Below are positions 22,013-48,775 of a stretch of 64,000 nt of DNA, in pieces. The notes under the pieces were generated by a model that saw only the letters and a program-made list of their open reading frames with translations, did not search any database and was not told the DNA's origin. This DNA comes from Macrostomum hystrix (lineage: Eukaryota > Platyhelminthes > Macrostomidae). The stretch is taken from assembly GCA_950097015.1 (NCBI GenBank), contig CATNEN010000039.1, forward strand, positions 18,779,501 to 18,843,500. The letters are read 5' to 3'. Each line of letters begins with the position of its first letter. Positions within the stretch are counted from its first letter, which is position 1. A program made the translations under genes and the position numbers.

Positions 22013-23385
22013 ATTATGATTCTAAGAATAGGGATTCCAGGATATGTGATTCTAAGAATAGGGATTCCAGGATATGTGATTCTAAGAATAGGGATTTCAG
22101 AATGTGATTCTAAGAATAGGGATTCCAGGATATGTGATTCTAAGAATAGGGATTCCAGGATATGTGATTCTAAGAGTAGGATTCCAGGATATGTGATTCT
22201 AAGAATAGGGATTCCAGGATATGTTATTCTAATAGTAGGATTCCAGGATATGTGATTCTAAGAATAGGGATTCCAGGATATGTGATTCTAAGAATAGGGA
22301 TTCCAGGATATGTGATTTTAAGAGTAGGATTCCAGGATATGTGATTCTAAGAATAGGGATTCCAGGATGTGATTCTAAGAATAGGGATTCCAGGATATGT
22401 GATTCTAAGAGTAGGATTCCAGGATATGTGATTCTAAGAATAGGGATTCCAGGATATGTGATTCTAAGAATAGGGATTCCAGGATGTGATTCTAAGAATA
22501 GGGATTCCAGGATATGTGATTCTAAGAGTAGGATTCCAGGATATGTGATTCTAAGAATAGGGATTCCAGGATATGTGATTCTAAGAATAGGGATTCCAGG
22601 ATATGTGATTCTAAGAATAGGGATTCCAGGATATGTGATTCTAAGAATAGGGATTCCAGGATATGTTATTCTAATAGTAGGATTCCAGGATATGTGATTC
22701 TAAGAATAGGGATTCCAGGATATGTGATTCTAAGAATAGGGATTCCAGGATGTGATTCTAAGAATAGGGATTCCAGGATATGTGATTCTAAGAATAGGGA
22801 TTCCAGGATGTGATTCTAAGAATAGGGATTCCAGGATATGTGATTCTAAGAATAGGGATTCCAGGATGTGATTCTAAGAATAGGGATTCCAGGATATGTG
22901 ATTCTAAGAATAGGGATTCCAGGATATGTGATTCTAAGAATAGGGATTCCAGGACATGTGATTCTAAGAATAGGGATTCCAGGATATGTGATTCTAAGAA
23001 TAGGGATTCCAGGATGGGATTCTAAGAATAGGGATTCCAGGATATGTGATTCTAAGAATAGGGATTCCAGGATATGTGATTCTAAGAATAGGGATTTCAG
23101 GATGGGATTCTAAGAATAGGGATTCCAGGATATGTGATTCTAAGAGTAGGGATTCCAGGATATGTGATTCTAAGAGTAGGATTCCAGGATATGTGATTCT
23201 AAGAATAGGGATTCCAGGATATGTGATTCTAAGAATAGGGATTCCAGGATATGTGATTCTAAGAATAGGGATTCCAGGATATGTGATTCTAAGAATAGGG
23301 ATTCCAGGATATGTGATTCTAAGAATAGGGATTCCAGGATATGTGATTCTAAGAATAGGGATTCCAGGATTTAGAACTCCAAGAA
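22013..23385. repeat. 30-bp satellite, right subfamily (ATTCCAGGATATGTGATTC)
   Basis: About 46 units of TAAGAATAGGG plus ATTCCAGGATATGTGATTC, with 29-bp (AGAGTAGG) and 27-bp (GGATGTGATTC) variants recurring in runs. It arises from the left subfamily by a change of the GCGAGA segment. Long frames on both strands are artefacts of 30-bp periodicity. Confidence 0.95.
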
Positions 23386-23399
23386 TTCGGATTCTAAGA

Positions 23400-23960
23400 A
23401 TTTCGATTCTTAATCTCAATGAGGATGTTGTAGTTTCTAAAGAGAAAAGGATGGGAAAAGAAAAAATTTAAGGACGCCACCACTGTGAGTCCCATGTACG
23501 GTCGATAAATGAGGCCCTATCTGTGACAGCTAGAGTAATCCAATAGTCTCCGTAGAAATCTTTTTCGATGCAGCAAGTTAAGGCTCGCATGCGTGCATGA
23601 AAAGAGATGAAAAAGATGGCAATCGATCAGGGAAATTATGGATGAAATGTCGGCTCAGAGATTGCAGACCGTTTGTACATTCCATATTCGCTTTTAAAAC
23701 GAATATTTTCCGATGCACAACAGCTGTCGTCAGCCACGTGACGGTAGTTTTTCGGAGCTTGCTTCACAATGTGCGTGTCAACTATACTTAAAAAGAAGAT
23801 GTTTGCTTAAGTCGAAGTAACTCTCAAGTGTCTAACTATAAGCCTACACTTCTTTGCTAAAATAAATTATGCAAAAATAACATAGGCGTCCATTAGTGTT
23901 ATGAATAATTAATGAGAATGAAGACTTTGAAGACTTTTCTTAGAATCTAGACTGTCCATA
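23400..23960. other. Unique DNA between satellites, nothing recognised
   Basis: No gene or RNA recognised on either strand. Confidence 0.5.
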
Positions 23961-23964
23961 CTAT

Positions 23965-24640
<676 letters not shown>

Positions 24641-25070
24641 CAATTAATATTTCGTTTTTTTTATGAAGGCAAAATAGTCACATAATTAGAAGGTCTATTC
24701 TTGTTGTGAGAAAATTCCTATAACCTGAAATAATTGCTTCTACTAATTATCTAACGAGCTACAGGACATCGCGCCTGTACATATGCTTGAGTAATTAGAT
24801 AAATTAATTTCCGTGACATCATCTCAGCAAAGTATCCTATTATGAAACCATCTTGAGCACGTTCTCTGTCTGTTGGCGGGGGGCTAGTCGAAGGATTGAC
24901 TTTCGAGACTCAGTCTATAGGTTGCTAATCAGTACAAGTGCATGCTAAGCACTCAAGTTGATCTGAGTTCTGCTCAGAGAGATTATTATTTTCATTTTTC
25001 TCTGGACATTCCGTCCATAACTTTTTCTTGCAAGCAGATAAGTAATACGTTTATTAATTAACGCATAAAA
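24641..25070. other. Unique DNA between satellites, nothing recognised
   Basis: No coding or RNA feature seen. Confidence 0.5.
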
Positions 25071-25071
25071 A

Positions 25072-26165
25072 TGCGTCTATGGACACACAATACATCAATC
25101 TATGGACACACAATACATCACTCTATGGACACACAATACATCACTCTATGGACACACAATACATCACTCTATGGACACACAATACATCACTCTATGGACA
25201 CACAATACATCACTCTATGGACACACAATACATCACTCTATGGACACACAATACATCACTCTATGGACACACAATACATCACTCTATGGACACACAATAC
25301 ATCACTCTATGGACACACAATACATCACTCTATAGACACACAATACATCACTCTATATGGACACACAATACATCACTCTATGGACACACAATACATCACT
25401 CTATGGACACACAATACATCACTCTATGGACACACAATACATCACTCTATGGACACACAATACATCACTCTATGGACACACAATACATCACTCTATGGAC
25501 ACACAATACATCACTCTATGGACACACAATACATCACTCTATGGACACACAATACATCACTCTATGGACACACAATACATCACTCTATGGACACACAATA
25601 CATCACTCTATGGACACACAATACATCACTCTATGGACACACAATACATCACTCTATGGACACACAATACATCACTCTATGGACACACAATACATCACTC
25701 TATGGACACACAATACATCACTCTATAGACACACAATACATCACTCTATGGACACACAATACATCACTCTATGGACACACAATACATCACTCTATAGACA
25801 CACAATACATCACTCTATGGACACACAATACATCACTCTATGGACACACAATACATCACTCTATGGACACACAATACATCACTCTATGGACACACAATAC
25901 ATCACTCTATGGACACACAATACATCACTCTATAGACACACAATACATCACTCTATGGACACACAATACATCACTCTTTATGGACACAATAAATCACTCA
26001 CTCTATGGACACACTATACATCACTCTATAGACACACAATAAATTAGTCTATGGACACACAATAAATCAGTCTATGGGCACACAATAAATCTGTCTATGG
26101 ACACAATATAAATCAGTCTATGGACACACAATAAATCACTCTATGGACACCAAATACATCACATA
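25072..26165. repeat. 23-bp satellite (ACACACAATACATCACTC), highly homogeneous
   Basis: About 47 units of CTATGGACACACAATACATC plus ACT, nearly identical except for a recurrent CTATAG variant. It decays only over the last 200 bases (AATAAATCAGTC). Confidence 0.97.
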
Positions 26166-26727
26166 GATGCACAAGATCGCAAGAAAACTTCAACGACACT
26201 CAATTACTCGCAGTTTTCCATGCTTTCTAACAGAGATTCTTATCAGCAATGCCTCTCAATGCGCAATGCCGCAAACTCTTAGGAGCTTCAAGCAATAGGC
26301 TTGAAATCCATCTGCCTGGCATTGTACTTATTGACCTACTACTGTACTTCTACTGCAAGTTGAAGCATGCATGAAGGCAGACACTTCAACTCCAAGCATT
26401 GATTCCAATCCTCTTTGTTAACCAGAGAACTTCTATTATAGAATGGGGTATTGTCTTGAAAAATGGAGAATTCTCGAACTACTCTTTTCGAAAAAGAAGC
26501 AGAAGTTGTTTCAGCTTCGATTGGTTAAAATTTCTCTCTTTTTATTGCATGACAAATGAAGTAACAAAAAAACTATAAATGAGTACGGCAAGTAGTTGAT
26601 TTCAGACAAACGAAACCAACGTGTCTATATAAAAATATACCGGGGTAAAATAACGAGATTTTAGGCAAGAATTAGTTTTTAGCGGATTAGCGAAACATTT
26701 TTTCTAGTTTACTAGTTTTTTTCCTTA
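26166..26727. other. Unique DNA downstream of HUNK, nothing recognised
   Basis: Moderately AT-rich, without coding signal. Confidence 0.5.
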
Positions 26728-26850
26728 ACAACAGTCATGACTGTAGCGCTCTACTATCCGAAACTGTCAGTAGTAATCAGCGAATATTTCCCTAACGACA
26801 GTCATGACTGCAACACGCTACTGTACGAAACTTTCAGTAGTAATCAGCAA
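26728..26850. repeat. Two-copy direct repeat, each with a CAGTCATGACTG palindrome, in the HUNK 3' region
   Basis: Two units of about 67 bp start with the palindromes ACAGTCATGACTGT (26731) and CAGTCATGACTG (26799) and share TTTCAGTAGTAATCAGC-like tails. They lie just beyond the HUNK stop codon on the minus strand. Confidence 0.75.
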
Positions 26851-26853
26851 AAA

Positions 26854-29246
<2,393 letters not shown>

Positions 29247-29249
29247 TGT

Positions 29250-30165
29250 TCTAATGACCTTTGTTTGAAGCAAAATAAAGTTTCTATGGCCGGGCTTGCG
29301 AGTCAGTAATGGTTATTAGGTGTGTTGAACAAGTGTGCAGCAGTTGATAATTTCGTCCTTTTTATAGCTTGTTTGTCTATTAAACAATCGTCATGCCTCC
29401 ATTAAGCATGATGGTTTCAAATGATTTGATAATAGCTGCGAGCTGGTTGCCAAGTGGTCTGACTGGGTCTTGAGTGCCAGACAGCTCACGAGGCTGCTGT
29501 GTGACAAGACTATAGGGTTGGAACACAACTGTTAGAAAATGAGCTCAAGTTTTTATTTAGTGCCAACGCAATTAATGTCAGAATCCATTTGAATACACCT
29601 GACGCACTCAGCTGGAAGTCTTCATAGGTACAAAATAGTGCAGCAAGAAGCAAGCAGTGTAGTCGAGAGCCCTGTTCTGCTGCTGAACTCGATACAGCGA
29701 CCATTTTTAACATACCTGCAGACAATAGAACGCAATTTATCACATTTTTATTATGCGTGTAGCGGGCTCATTTTCTACCCTGGCAACTGTAGCCCTCTCT
29801 ACCTGGTGATCTAGGGCTTAGGCTTGGATGGGGTTGGCAGCGCGTGCGAACTTTCTGTGAAACCCTGCAATTAGTAGCGGCGATGCCAAAAGTGCAAGAG
29901 ACTCTCATTGTGAGCTAGTCTAGCCCGCCTAGCCAACCCCATACAGCTGCTTGAGTGTGCCCCACCGTTACAAACTGCTTCACAGTTTTCAACTTGTAAA
30001 TGGCGTGAGACATTCTGAAACTTTGCTTCTGCTATAAAAAACTGTCAAGTCTTTTTTCGAACTAAAAAATCCGGCAGACTACCTTAAGAATTTCCGCTCA
30101 CTTTTATTACTTTAGTTTGCTCTCGTTGAACTTTTTGGGCATAGAAAGAATTTTCTGCTCTTCAG
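29250..30165. other. Intergenic DNA upstream of HUNK
   Basis: No gene supported. It holds a spaced inverted repeat GGGGTTGGC (about 29831) and GCCAACCCC (about 29931). A 77-residue minus-strand frame has no domain. Confidence 0.5.
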
Positions 30166-30175
30166 TGTGTCTGGT

Positions 30176-30530
30176 TTTCTCTGTCTGTCTGTCTGCCTGT
30201 ATGTCTGTCTGTCCTGGGTGTCTGTGTGTCTGTCTGTCCTGGGTGTCTGTGTGTCTGTCTGTCCTGGGTGTCTGTGTGTCTGTCTGTCCTGGGTGTCTGT
30301 GTGTCTGTCTGTCCTGGGTGTCTGTGTGTCTGTCTGTCCTGGGTGTCTGTGTGTCTGTCTGTCCTGGGTGTCTGTGTGTCTGTCTGTCCTGGGTGTCTGT
30401 GTGTCTGTCTGTCCTGGGTGTCTGTGTGTCTGTCTGTCCTGGGTGTCTGTGTGTCTGTCTGTCCTGGGTGTCTGTGTGTCTGTCTGTCCTGGGTGTCTGT
30501 GTGTCTGTCTGTCCTGGGTGTCTATATGTC
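30176..30530. repeat. 25-bp satellite (CCTGGGTGTCTGTGTGTCTG)
   Basis: About 13 nearly perfect units of CCTGGGTGTCTGTGTGTCTG plus TCTGT. The three long Cys-rich frames over it are artefacts of a stop-free repeat. Confidence 0.96.
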
Positions 30531-30897
30531 TGTCTGTATGTCTGTCCGTCTGTCTGTCAGTCTGTCATTCTGTCAGTCTGTCTGTCTGTCAGTCTGTCTG
30601 TCTGTCAGTCTGTCTGTCTGTCTGTCTGTCTGTCAGTCTGTCTGTCTGTCAGTCTGTCTGTCTGTATGTCTGTCTGTCAGTCTGTCAGTCTGTCAGTCTG
30701 CCTGTCTGTCAGTCTGTCTGTCTGTATGTCTGTCTGTCAGTCTGTCAGTCTGTCAGTCTGTCAGTCTGTCTGTCTGTCTGTCAGTCTGTCTGTCTGTCTG
30801 TCTGTCAGTCTGTCTGTCTGTCTGTCCATCTGTCTGTCCGTCTGTCAGTCTGTCTGTCTGTCCGTCTGTCAGTCTGTCAGTCTGTCTGTCTGTCTGC
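30530..30897. repeat. (TCTG)n microsatellite with TCAG/TATG variants
   Basis: Tetranucleotide TCTG with interspersed CAG. It appears to grow from the TCTGTCTG part of the adjacent 25-bp unit. Confidence 0.96.
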
Positions 30898-31454
30898 TCT
30901 GCCCATTTAATGTTGCAATTGTTTATTGTAATTTAAAACGATTAAAAAAGTTAAATCACAAACTTTTCACATTCTTCCATTTGCACTTTTTACTTTTAAC
31001 TTTGAAGTCCTAAGACGCCTATTGTAAACTTCCTTCATGTTTGCAGTCGACTAAACAATAGATGAAGGTAAAATTCACACAGAGGGTCGTTGTGCATGCT
31101 TGGGAGTTAGCTTGGTTCATATGCAACCTTAAGACATTGACGAACAAAATGGAAGCGCGTTCTGAGCGGGAGAGTGAGTACCATGCTCTCACTCTTCCCC
31201 ACTTCATCTTCGTCCTCATCAAACAATGCGTTATCAAGCGGCAGTGGCGGAGGCAGCAACAGATTTTGTGAATCAAAACGTCTGCTAGATTCTTAGGGGC
31301 ATGCCTGAATAGTTCGAGCCAAAGCAGCTCTTTCATTGGCTGATAGGGGGGAGACAGTCTAGGCATCATAACTCGGCCTTAAAGGATCTTTGAGAACCGA
31401 CGCGATGTTGCTAGAGGTTGCGCCGGACACTGCCGACACAAGCCGAAGGCCTCA
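30898..31454. other. 5' flank of the potassium channel gene
   Basis: No independent gene seen. It probably contains the promoter and 5' UTR of the channel. Confidence 0.5.
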
Positions 31455-34400
31455 ATGCCAGCGGAGCGCCAGCTGCAGCGTCAGGTGTCGTCATCGGTCG
31501 CCTCGTCTTCGCGACGTCAGCAGCGCCTCTCCCGTCAGGAGCGTCGTCGATTGAAGAAACGCGAACGACGTCGGAGGCGCATTCGTCAGGCTGGCAGCTT
31601 CTGCAAGAAGTTTCTTGCCTTTGCGTTCAGCCACATCGGCCTGTCCTGCCTCATCGTTGCCTACATCCTAGCCGGCGGTCTGGCCTTCCAAGCTATCGAG
31701 CTACCGTTTGAACTGCGGCTTCGCGACCAGATTCGTCGATTCAAGAACGACACCCTGGCAACATTTCTAGCTCGACAGAAGCGGTTGCTGTGCACCGATA
31801 AATCGTCGCCATCATCGTCCAACGACAGTAGTGGATGCGTCCTTAGCAACACCTTGCTGACTGAGCTGCAACACCTGGCAAATGAAACGTTGGCTCTAGT
31901 AGTAGGCAACATCACCAAGTATGTCAAAGAGGACGGCTGGAATGGCAGCCTACAGGAGCATGAGTACACTTGGAACCTGCCGGGTGCGCTACTGTTCGTT
32001 GTCACAATCATTACAACTATTGGTGAGTCAAGCTCATCGCTACCCTCATCATCCAAATAAACAGCACTCTTACCGAATGTGCCAAGCATTTGGCTTTCTT
32101 TCGCGCGGGACCTTTCACCTCTTTCCCCAAGGAGGTAAAACTGTATTTCCAAGCCATTGCCAGTTCATAATTAATGCAACATCAGGCAACTCAGGAAAGC
32201 TATTCACTTTTATTTGACTATATTAAGAAGGCAGCTGTGCTTCCTCAGCGGACTAGATCATCATCAGCCCCTAGAAAATCAGAGCTTTCCCTACACCGGC
32301 TATCTGGTATCTGGATGGTGACAAGCAAGTTGTCCGGCTGTTGTCAGTGCATGAGCATGACACAATATAATATTGTGCAGTTCTTATTTAGACTGTTAGC
32401 GTGGGACAAGAAACTACAACGATTGGTAAATGTAGACGTGTATTTATGCAGCGCGAAATGCACCCGGCTTGGTAGAATTTTTTGTGATAAATATGACTGT
32501 TTATTCCATTTACCTGCCCCCCCGGGGGTGACGATGATTTCCTTAGAAATTAGTCAGAAAGATGATCTGGATAAGAGCTGCAGTGGCCTGCACAGTATAG
32601 TGTTTTACCTTGCAGAACGTCATAGCAGAACGAATTTTGGGAATTCATAGTAGGTATATACCACCGCCTCAAGCGATGAAAGGTCATATGCGATCGGGCA
32701 CTCCTGCAGGTTACGGCCACGCTGTGCCAAAGACACTAGAGGGCATGCTCGGTACAATGGCCTGCGCTTTTCTGGGCATTCCTCTGATGTTCCTGTATCT
32801 CAATAACATTGGTGACTACCTAGCTGATGGCTTTCGCTACCTGTACAGCAATACCTGCCGTCCGCGACTTAAGCGGATGCGACTATGCGGTGGGCAAGCC
32901 GACGAGGACAACGTGGACTGCGGCGATAGCGAAGCTGCCAGGCGGCGTCGCGAGGCGTTCGACATTGTGCGCGTCAAAACAGAATTTTCTAGACCAATGA
33001 AGCGAGCAGCGTTGGAGTCGGCAGCTCACTCAGAAATGAGTCGCCCCGAGGCGTTTCGAGTAAAGCGCGACCTGCTGTTTGATGCCACACCTGCATGCGC
33101 TAATCCTGCAGACTGCTCAGCCTCGGCTGAAGAATGCCAGAGTCGAGTGCGCCGCGGCGTCGCCACAGCCAGAATTTTGCCGGCCACCGGAACACGTCCG
33201 CCGCTCCGTAGGACTCTAGTGCGCAGTCGCTCTGTACCGGAGCCGCCAACGGCAGCGCAGGTGGCATCGAAGCCAGACCGCGCCGCTCCAATAGTCGACT
33301 GGACGGTCATCGACTGGGACTTGACGAGACCAGACGGAAAGTCTGATGAGGTCGAGGCTGAACCTCCGTCGGAGCAACTACCAAGACGCATCAGCTACAT
33401 CAGTCTGCCCAGTCCTGAACGCGAGTCTTCCACTTACACATCTTCATCGTCCTCAGTCTCATCGCTTTCCTCTGAGCATTCAGACTTCGCCGTCTCGTTA
33501 GAAGTTGAAGCGCTTACAGGTGGCAACGAATGGGATGACGATCCCGCTAGCTCCGGTGTTGCGGCCACTGCAGTCGCAGCCGCAGCAGGAGTGGTAGCCG
33601 TGCCGGGAGATCTCAGCACAGCTGGGCCGAATCGACCACGCATGCAGCGACTGCAGGAGCTTCGGCGCCGGCTCGAACGACTTCAACGACTATCAGCTAG
33701 TCGGCGACTGCGCAAAGTGACGGTGCCTCTGAGTCTGTCTGTGACGCTCATGGTTGGCTATGTTGTGTTCGGCTCATTCCTGTTCACAATCTGGGAGAAC
33801 AGGGACTATGTGAAGTGGTCCTATTTCTGCTTCATCACGCTAAGCACAATTGGTTTCGGCGACATTGTGCCAGGTATAGCAATTTTCAGCTTGAGAACAC
33901 TCCATCTTGGCTTTCAGATCCTTTTAAAAAAGCAATTAATTCTTTCTTTTAACTCTTTAAGAATCGTTCACCAGGCCGCGTCCTGTTCGATCGTTTCCCT
34001 CTAGTAGAAGCCACTCGGCAAGCCGAATCAATGCTTGAAGTGTCAAAAAGAACTGGCAAAATTGACAGGTGGAACGAACTTGACTAAAGTGTGAAAGAAC
34101 TAGGCCGGGAAAAGTATTGTAAACAGTAGGCTTGGAGAAGAAGGCTCTAGAAGAGAGGGGAATAGGTGTGACAAGAGTCATAGAGACAGAGAAGACAGGA
34201 TTTAAGCAGCCAAGGTCAAGTTCTTTCCTATAGCTCTCTTATATGAATAACTCCTTCGGTCAGCCTGACACCTCTCTGAGCATGCTAATTGGATTCGATC
34301 ATATATTCCCTGTGGCTTGTAACAGGTTAGTTAGGTCACTGTCGCACCTTTATTAGTCGTTCCACTTAGTCGTGGCGCTCTTTAGAGTTGCAGGAATGAT

Positions 34401-35832
34401 TATAACACCCGACCGCTATAGCATATGATCTCTTGTCTTATCTGGCATGTCCACTTTTAAGTTCACATCACTAACGTGTAGCTAACTCTCAGTTGCTCTC
34501 CGTCGAAGTGTCAACTTTTCGAGGGGTTCAAATTAGTGATCCCTGTGAAATCAATGGGATCCCTGTCAAATCGATGGGGTGATCCCTGTCAAATCAATGG
34601 GATCCCTGTCAAATCGATGGGGTGATCCCTGTCAAATCAATGGGATCCCTGTCAAATCGATGGGGTGATCCCTGTCATATCGATGGTGATCACTGTCAAA
34701 TCGATGGGGTGATCCCTGTCATATCGATGGTGATCCCTGTCAAATCGATGGGGTGATCCCTGTCATATCGATGGTGATCCCTGTCAAATCGATGGGGTGA
34801 TCCCTGTCATATCGATGGGGTGATCCCTGTCAAATCGATGGTGATCCCTGTCATATCGATGGTGATCCCTGTCAAATCGATGGGGTGATCCCTGTCAAAT
34901 CGATGGTGATCCCTGTCAAATCGATGGGGTGATCCCTGTCAAATCGATGGTGATCCCTGTCAAATCGATGGTGATCCCTGTCAAATCGATGGTGATCACT
35001 GTCAAATCGGTGGTGATCACTGTCAAATCGATGGTGATCCCTGTCAAATCGGTGGTGATCACTGTCAAATCGATGGTGATCCCTGTCATATCGATGGTGA
35101 TCTCTGTGAAATCGATGGGGTGATCCCTGTCATATCGATGGGGTGATCCCTGTCATATCGATGGTGATCTCTGTGAAATCGATGGGGTGATCGCTGTCAT
35201 ATCGATGGGGTGATCCCTGTCATATCGATGGTGATCTCTGTGAAATCGATGGGGTGATCCCTGTCATATCGATGGGGTGATCCCTGTCATATCGATGGTG
35301 ATCTCTGTGAAATCGATGGGGTGATCCCTGTCAAATCGATGGTGATCCCTGTGAAATCGATGGTGATCCCTTTCAAATCGATGGTGATCTCTGTGAAATC
35401 GATATTCACCACAGTCAAATCATTGCCAGTGTCAGTTTGTTATTAGCCTGTCAGGTAGGAAACATGCACTTCAATATACATTTTCTAGGTACCGAGATTG
35501 ATCCAAAGAATCCCAAGGAGAAGCTCATAGCCACCTGTCTCTACGTGGCGGTGGGCCTGTCTGTGTTCGCCATGTGTTTCAAGCTGATGCAGGAAGAGGC
35601 CATTCAGAAGGTCCGTCGGCTGGGCAGACGACTGGGCATTGTGAAGGCATCTCCGGCGCACCTGGATACAATTAAACGCGGCAAACGACGTAAAAGAAAG
35701 AGACACTCGAAATTTCTACGCCGAGGTCGTGCAAGATCGTCAGCCGATCAAGACGGCACCACTCGTCAAAGCAAGCTTCGGCGAGGCGCAAGTCTGCGAA
35801 GCAGTGGAATTGGCGTTACATTTTATGAATAG
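31455..35832 (+). CDS. Two-pore-domain potassium channel (K2P/TWK family) with a ~290-residue M2-M3 loop
   Basis: Three exons: 31455-32022 (donor GTGAGT), 32710-33873 (acceptor CCTGCAG, donor GTATAG) and 35489-35832 (acceptor TTTTCTAG), all phase 1, giving about 691 residues. A very basic N-terminus (RRRLKKRERRRRR) precedes M1. The extracellular cap carries five N-glycosylation sequons (NDT, NDS, NET, NIT, NGS). The first selectivity filter TTIGYGH is rebuilt across intron 1, followed by M2 (GIPLMFLYLNNIGDYLAD). A Ser/Arg-rich cytoplasmic loop of about residues 239-529 leads to M3, the second filter TIGFGD, and M4 (LIATCLYVAVGLSVFAMCF). The C-terminus is short and basic (GKRRKRKRHSKFLRRGRAR). 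Ordinary K2P loops are tens of residues; TRESK (KCNK18) is the vertebrate member with a long regulated loop. Role: background K+ conductance at the plasma membrane. Confidence 0.92.
32023..32709 (+). other. Intron 1 of the K2P gene, no repeat array
   Basis: This is one of the few introns over 500 bases here without a tandem array. A 158-residue open frame inside it has no recognisable domain and is not called. Confidence 0.6.
34535..35405. repeat. 21-23-bp minisatellite (TGATCCCTGTCAAATCGATGG)
   Basis: About 40 units of GATCCCTGTCAAATCGATGG with GGTGATCC or GGGGTGATCC joins and CATATCG variants. It is located in intron 2 of the K2P gene and ends about 80 bases before exon 3. Confidence 0.95.
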
Positions 35833-37382
35833 TTTAAAATATAATACAAGTTTATAGTTTCAAGTGCGCTGTTTTTCTGATTTGTTTTATCTCCAGTACT
35901 TTTTTATAGTAATACGAGTATGTATAATGAAATGCCTCCCAAAGATCATCGATGACTTATTACGCCTTAAAATCCCCTTTGCTTCAACCAAATGATTGCG
36001 AAGAGAAGGAATTTTCTGGATAAACTAACATGCAACTACAACACCCAGAAGTAGTGCTACAATACAGCTATATAATTATTAAACAAAATGTATCGCTCCT
36101 AAATATTTTTCGATCACACACAAGTTCGTGGAAATCATCACCGCAAACTCGCCGACTTATTTAATTTTTTTCTTTCTGGTAAGCTTTATTTATCATTTAT
36201 TTACGCTTGAATACGTAAACTAGCTAATAGGGACAATAATGGAACTGCAGGGAAATCCACTGGACGTATTCAGAGGTATAGGTACAAGAATTGTTGTTGA
36301 GTTTTATAAACTCGTGTGCTTTCAGGGATTTTTGGTATCATGTTATTCTGTTCCATGTAGTTATTTTTCTACTAGTGTTCCATGCATTTCAATGTATTAT
36401 CTGAAGATGACGCAAATTAACTATCTTGTACTAGGATTGTCAGCGTGAAATTAATGAATGAATTATAATTCGTGGACAGATGATTAACTATAATTAAAGA
36501 TGGGTTTACTATTATTACTCCTGTAAACATACAGTATGTACGAGTGCGGCATGTAGCAAAATTATATATAAACATCATTTTAGACGAGAGTTACAAGGCC
36601 CATGTTAGCATTTTTTTTCTTTGCGTCCGAATAAATTGTCGAGTATAAACATTCCTCCTACCGAGAGAACAGATCAAAGACATACCTATTAGAACATTTA
36701 GAGCATCTAAGTACGTTATTTAAATACATTTTTTACCTGATAAAAACTATACAATTTAAATACTTGCTTAAAATAAAAAGCAAAACGGATGCTTGTTAAA
36801 TTAATAAGCAAGCTTATTGCTAACAAAAACTTGAAAATAACGAAATACTATTATAACAACATTTGCTTACTTTATTGAAAGTTTTGTCTAAATCCTCTGA
36901 TAATTTGAGAAAAATGACTTTACTTTTGTTTGTTCAACACATTGTGTGTGTTCTAGTAGGAAAGTAATATAACTAATTTCTTTTTTCTTTGTTTTTGTGA
37001 TTGACAGCTCGAACTCATTTGCTGATCCCGCTGCTGCGACGCTAATCAGCTTTTATTATTTATTCCACCTTGCACCATAACTATAGGCTATAACATCCGA
37101 CGTCCGAAAAAATTAAATTCCCGAATTTGTATTACTAATTGTCAAGCTATAAAGGTCAGGGCCAGGCTCGCATGAACAGATACTTTTCTAATGAGTTTAT
37201 TTGTCTTTGCTTAGCTTGTTGTTTGTTGTAGTCAAGCAGATTTGCGCTATAGTTAGCTAGCTAAAATTTGATAAAGCAATTATTTGCCCAAATTTGTTAT
37301 TGCACATTGAACCAAATTAAACTTATTCAGTTTGCTTTTGACTGTGCAACAAAGTTTGCCTTCCTGCTACAAGCCTACAACA
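35833..37382. other. AT-rich intergenic DNA between the K2P and TLE genes
   Basis: No coding or RNA feature is supported. It probably contains the K2P 3' UTR and the TLE promoter and 5' UTR. Confidence 0.6.

Positions 37383-48775
<11,393 letters not shown>

Noticed and set aside
25071-26047. Two 320-residue frames with a repeated TQYITLWTHN-type pattern
   Set aside because: Pure product of the 23-bp satellite, with no start context, no conserved domain and open in more than one frame.
30117-31013. Cys/Ser-rich frames of 236-298 residues
   Set aside because: Translation of the 25-bp and TCTG repeats in all three frames, not a cysteine-rich protein.
32174-32650. 158-residue frame in K2P intron 1
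   Set aside because: Both K2P exons join perfectly around it to rebuild the GYG filter; the frame has no recognisable domain.
33026-33391. Antisense frames within the K2P exon 2
   Set aside because: Shadows of GC-rich coding sequence on the other strand.
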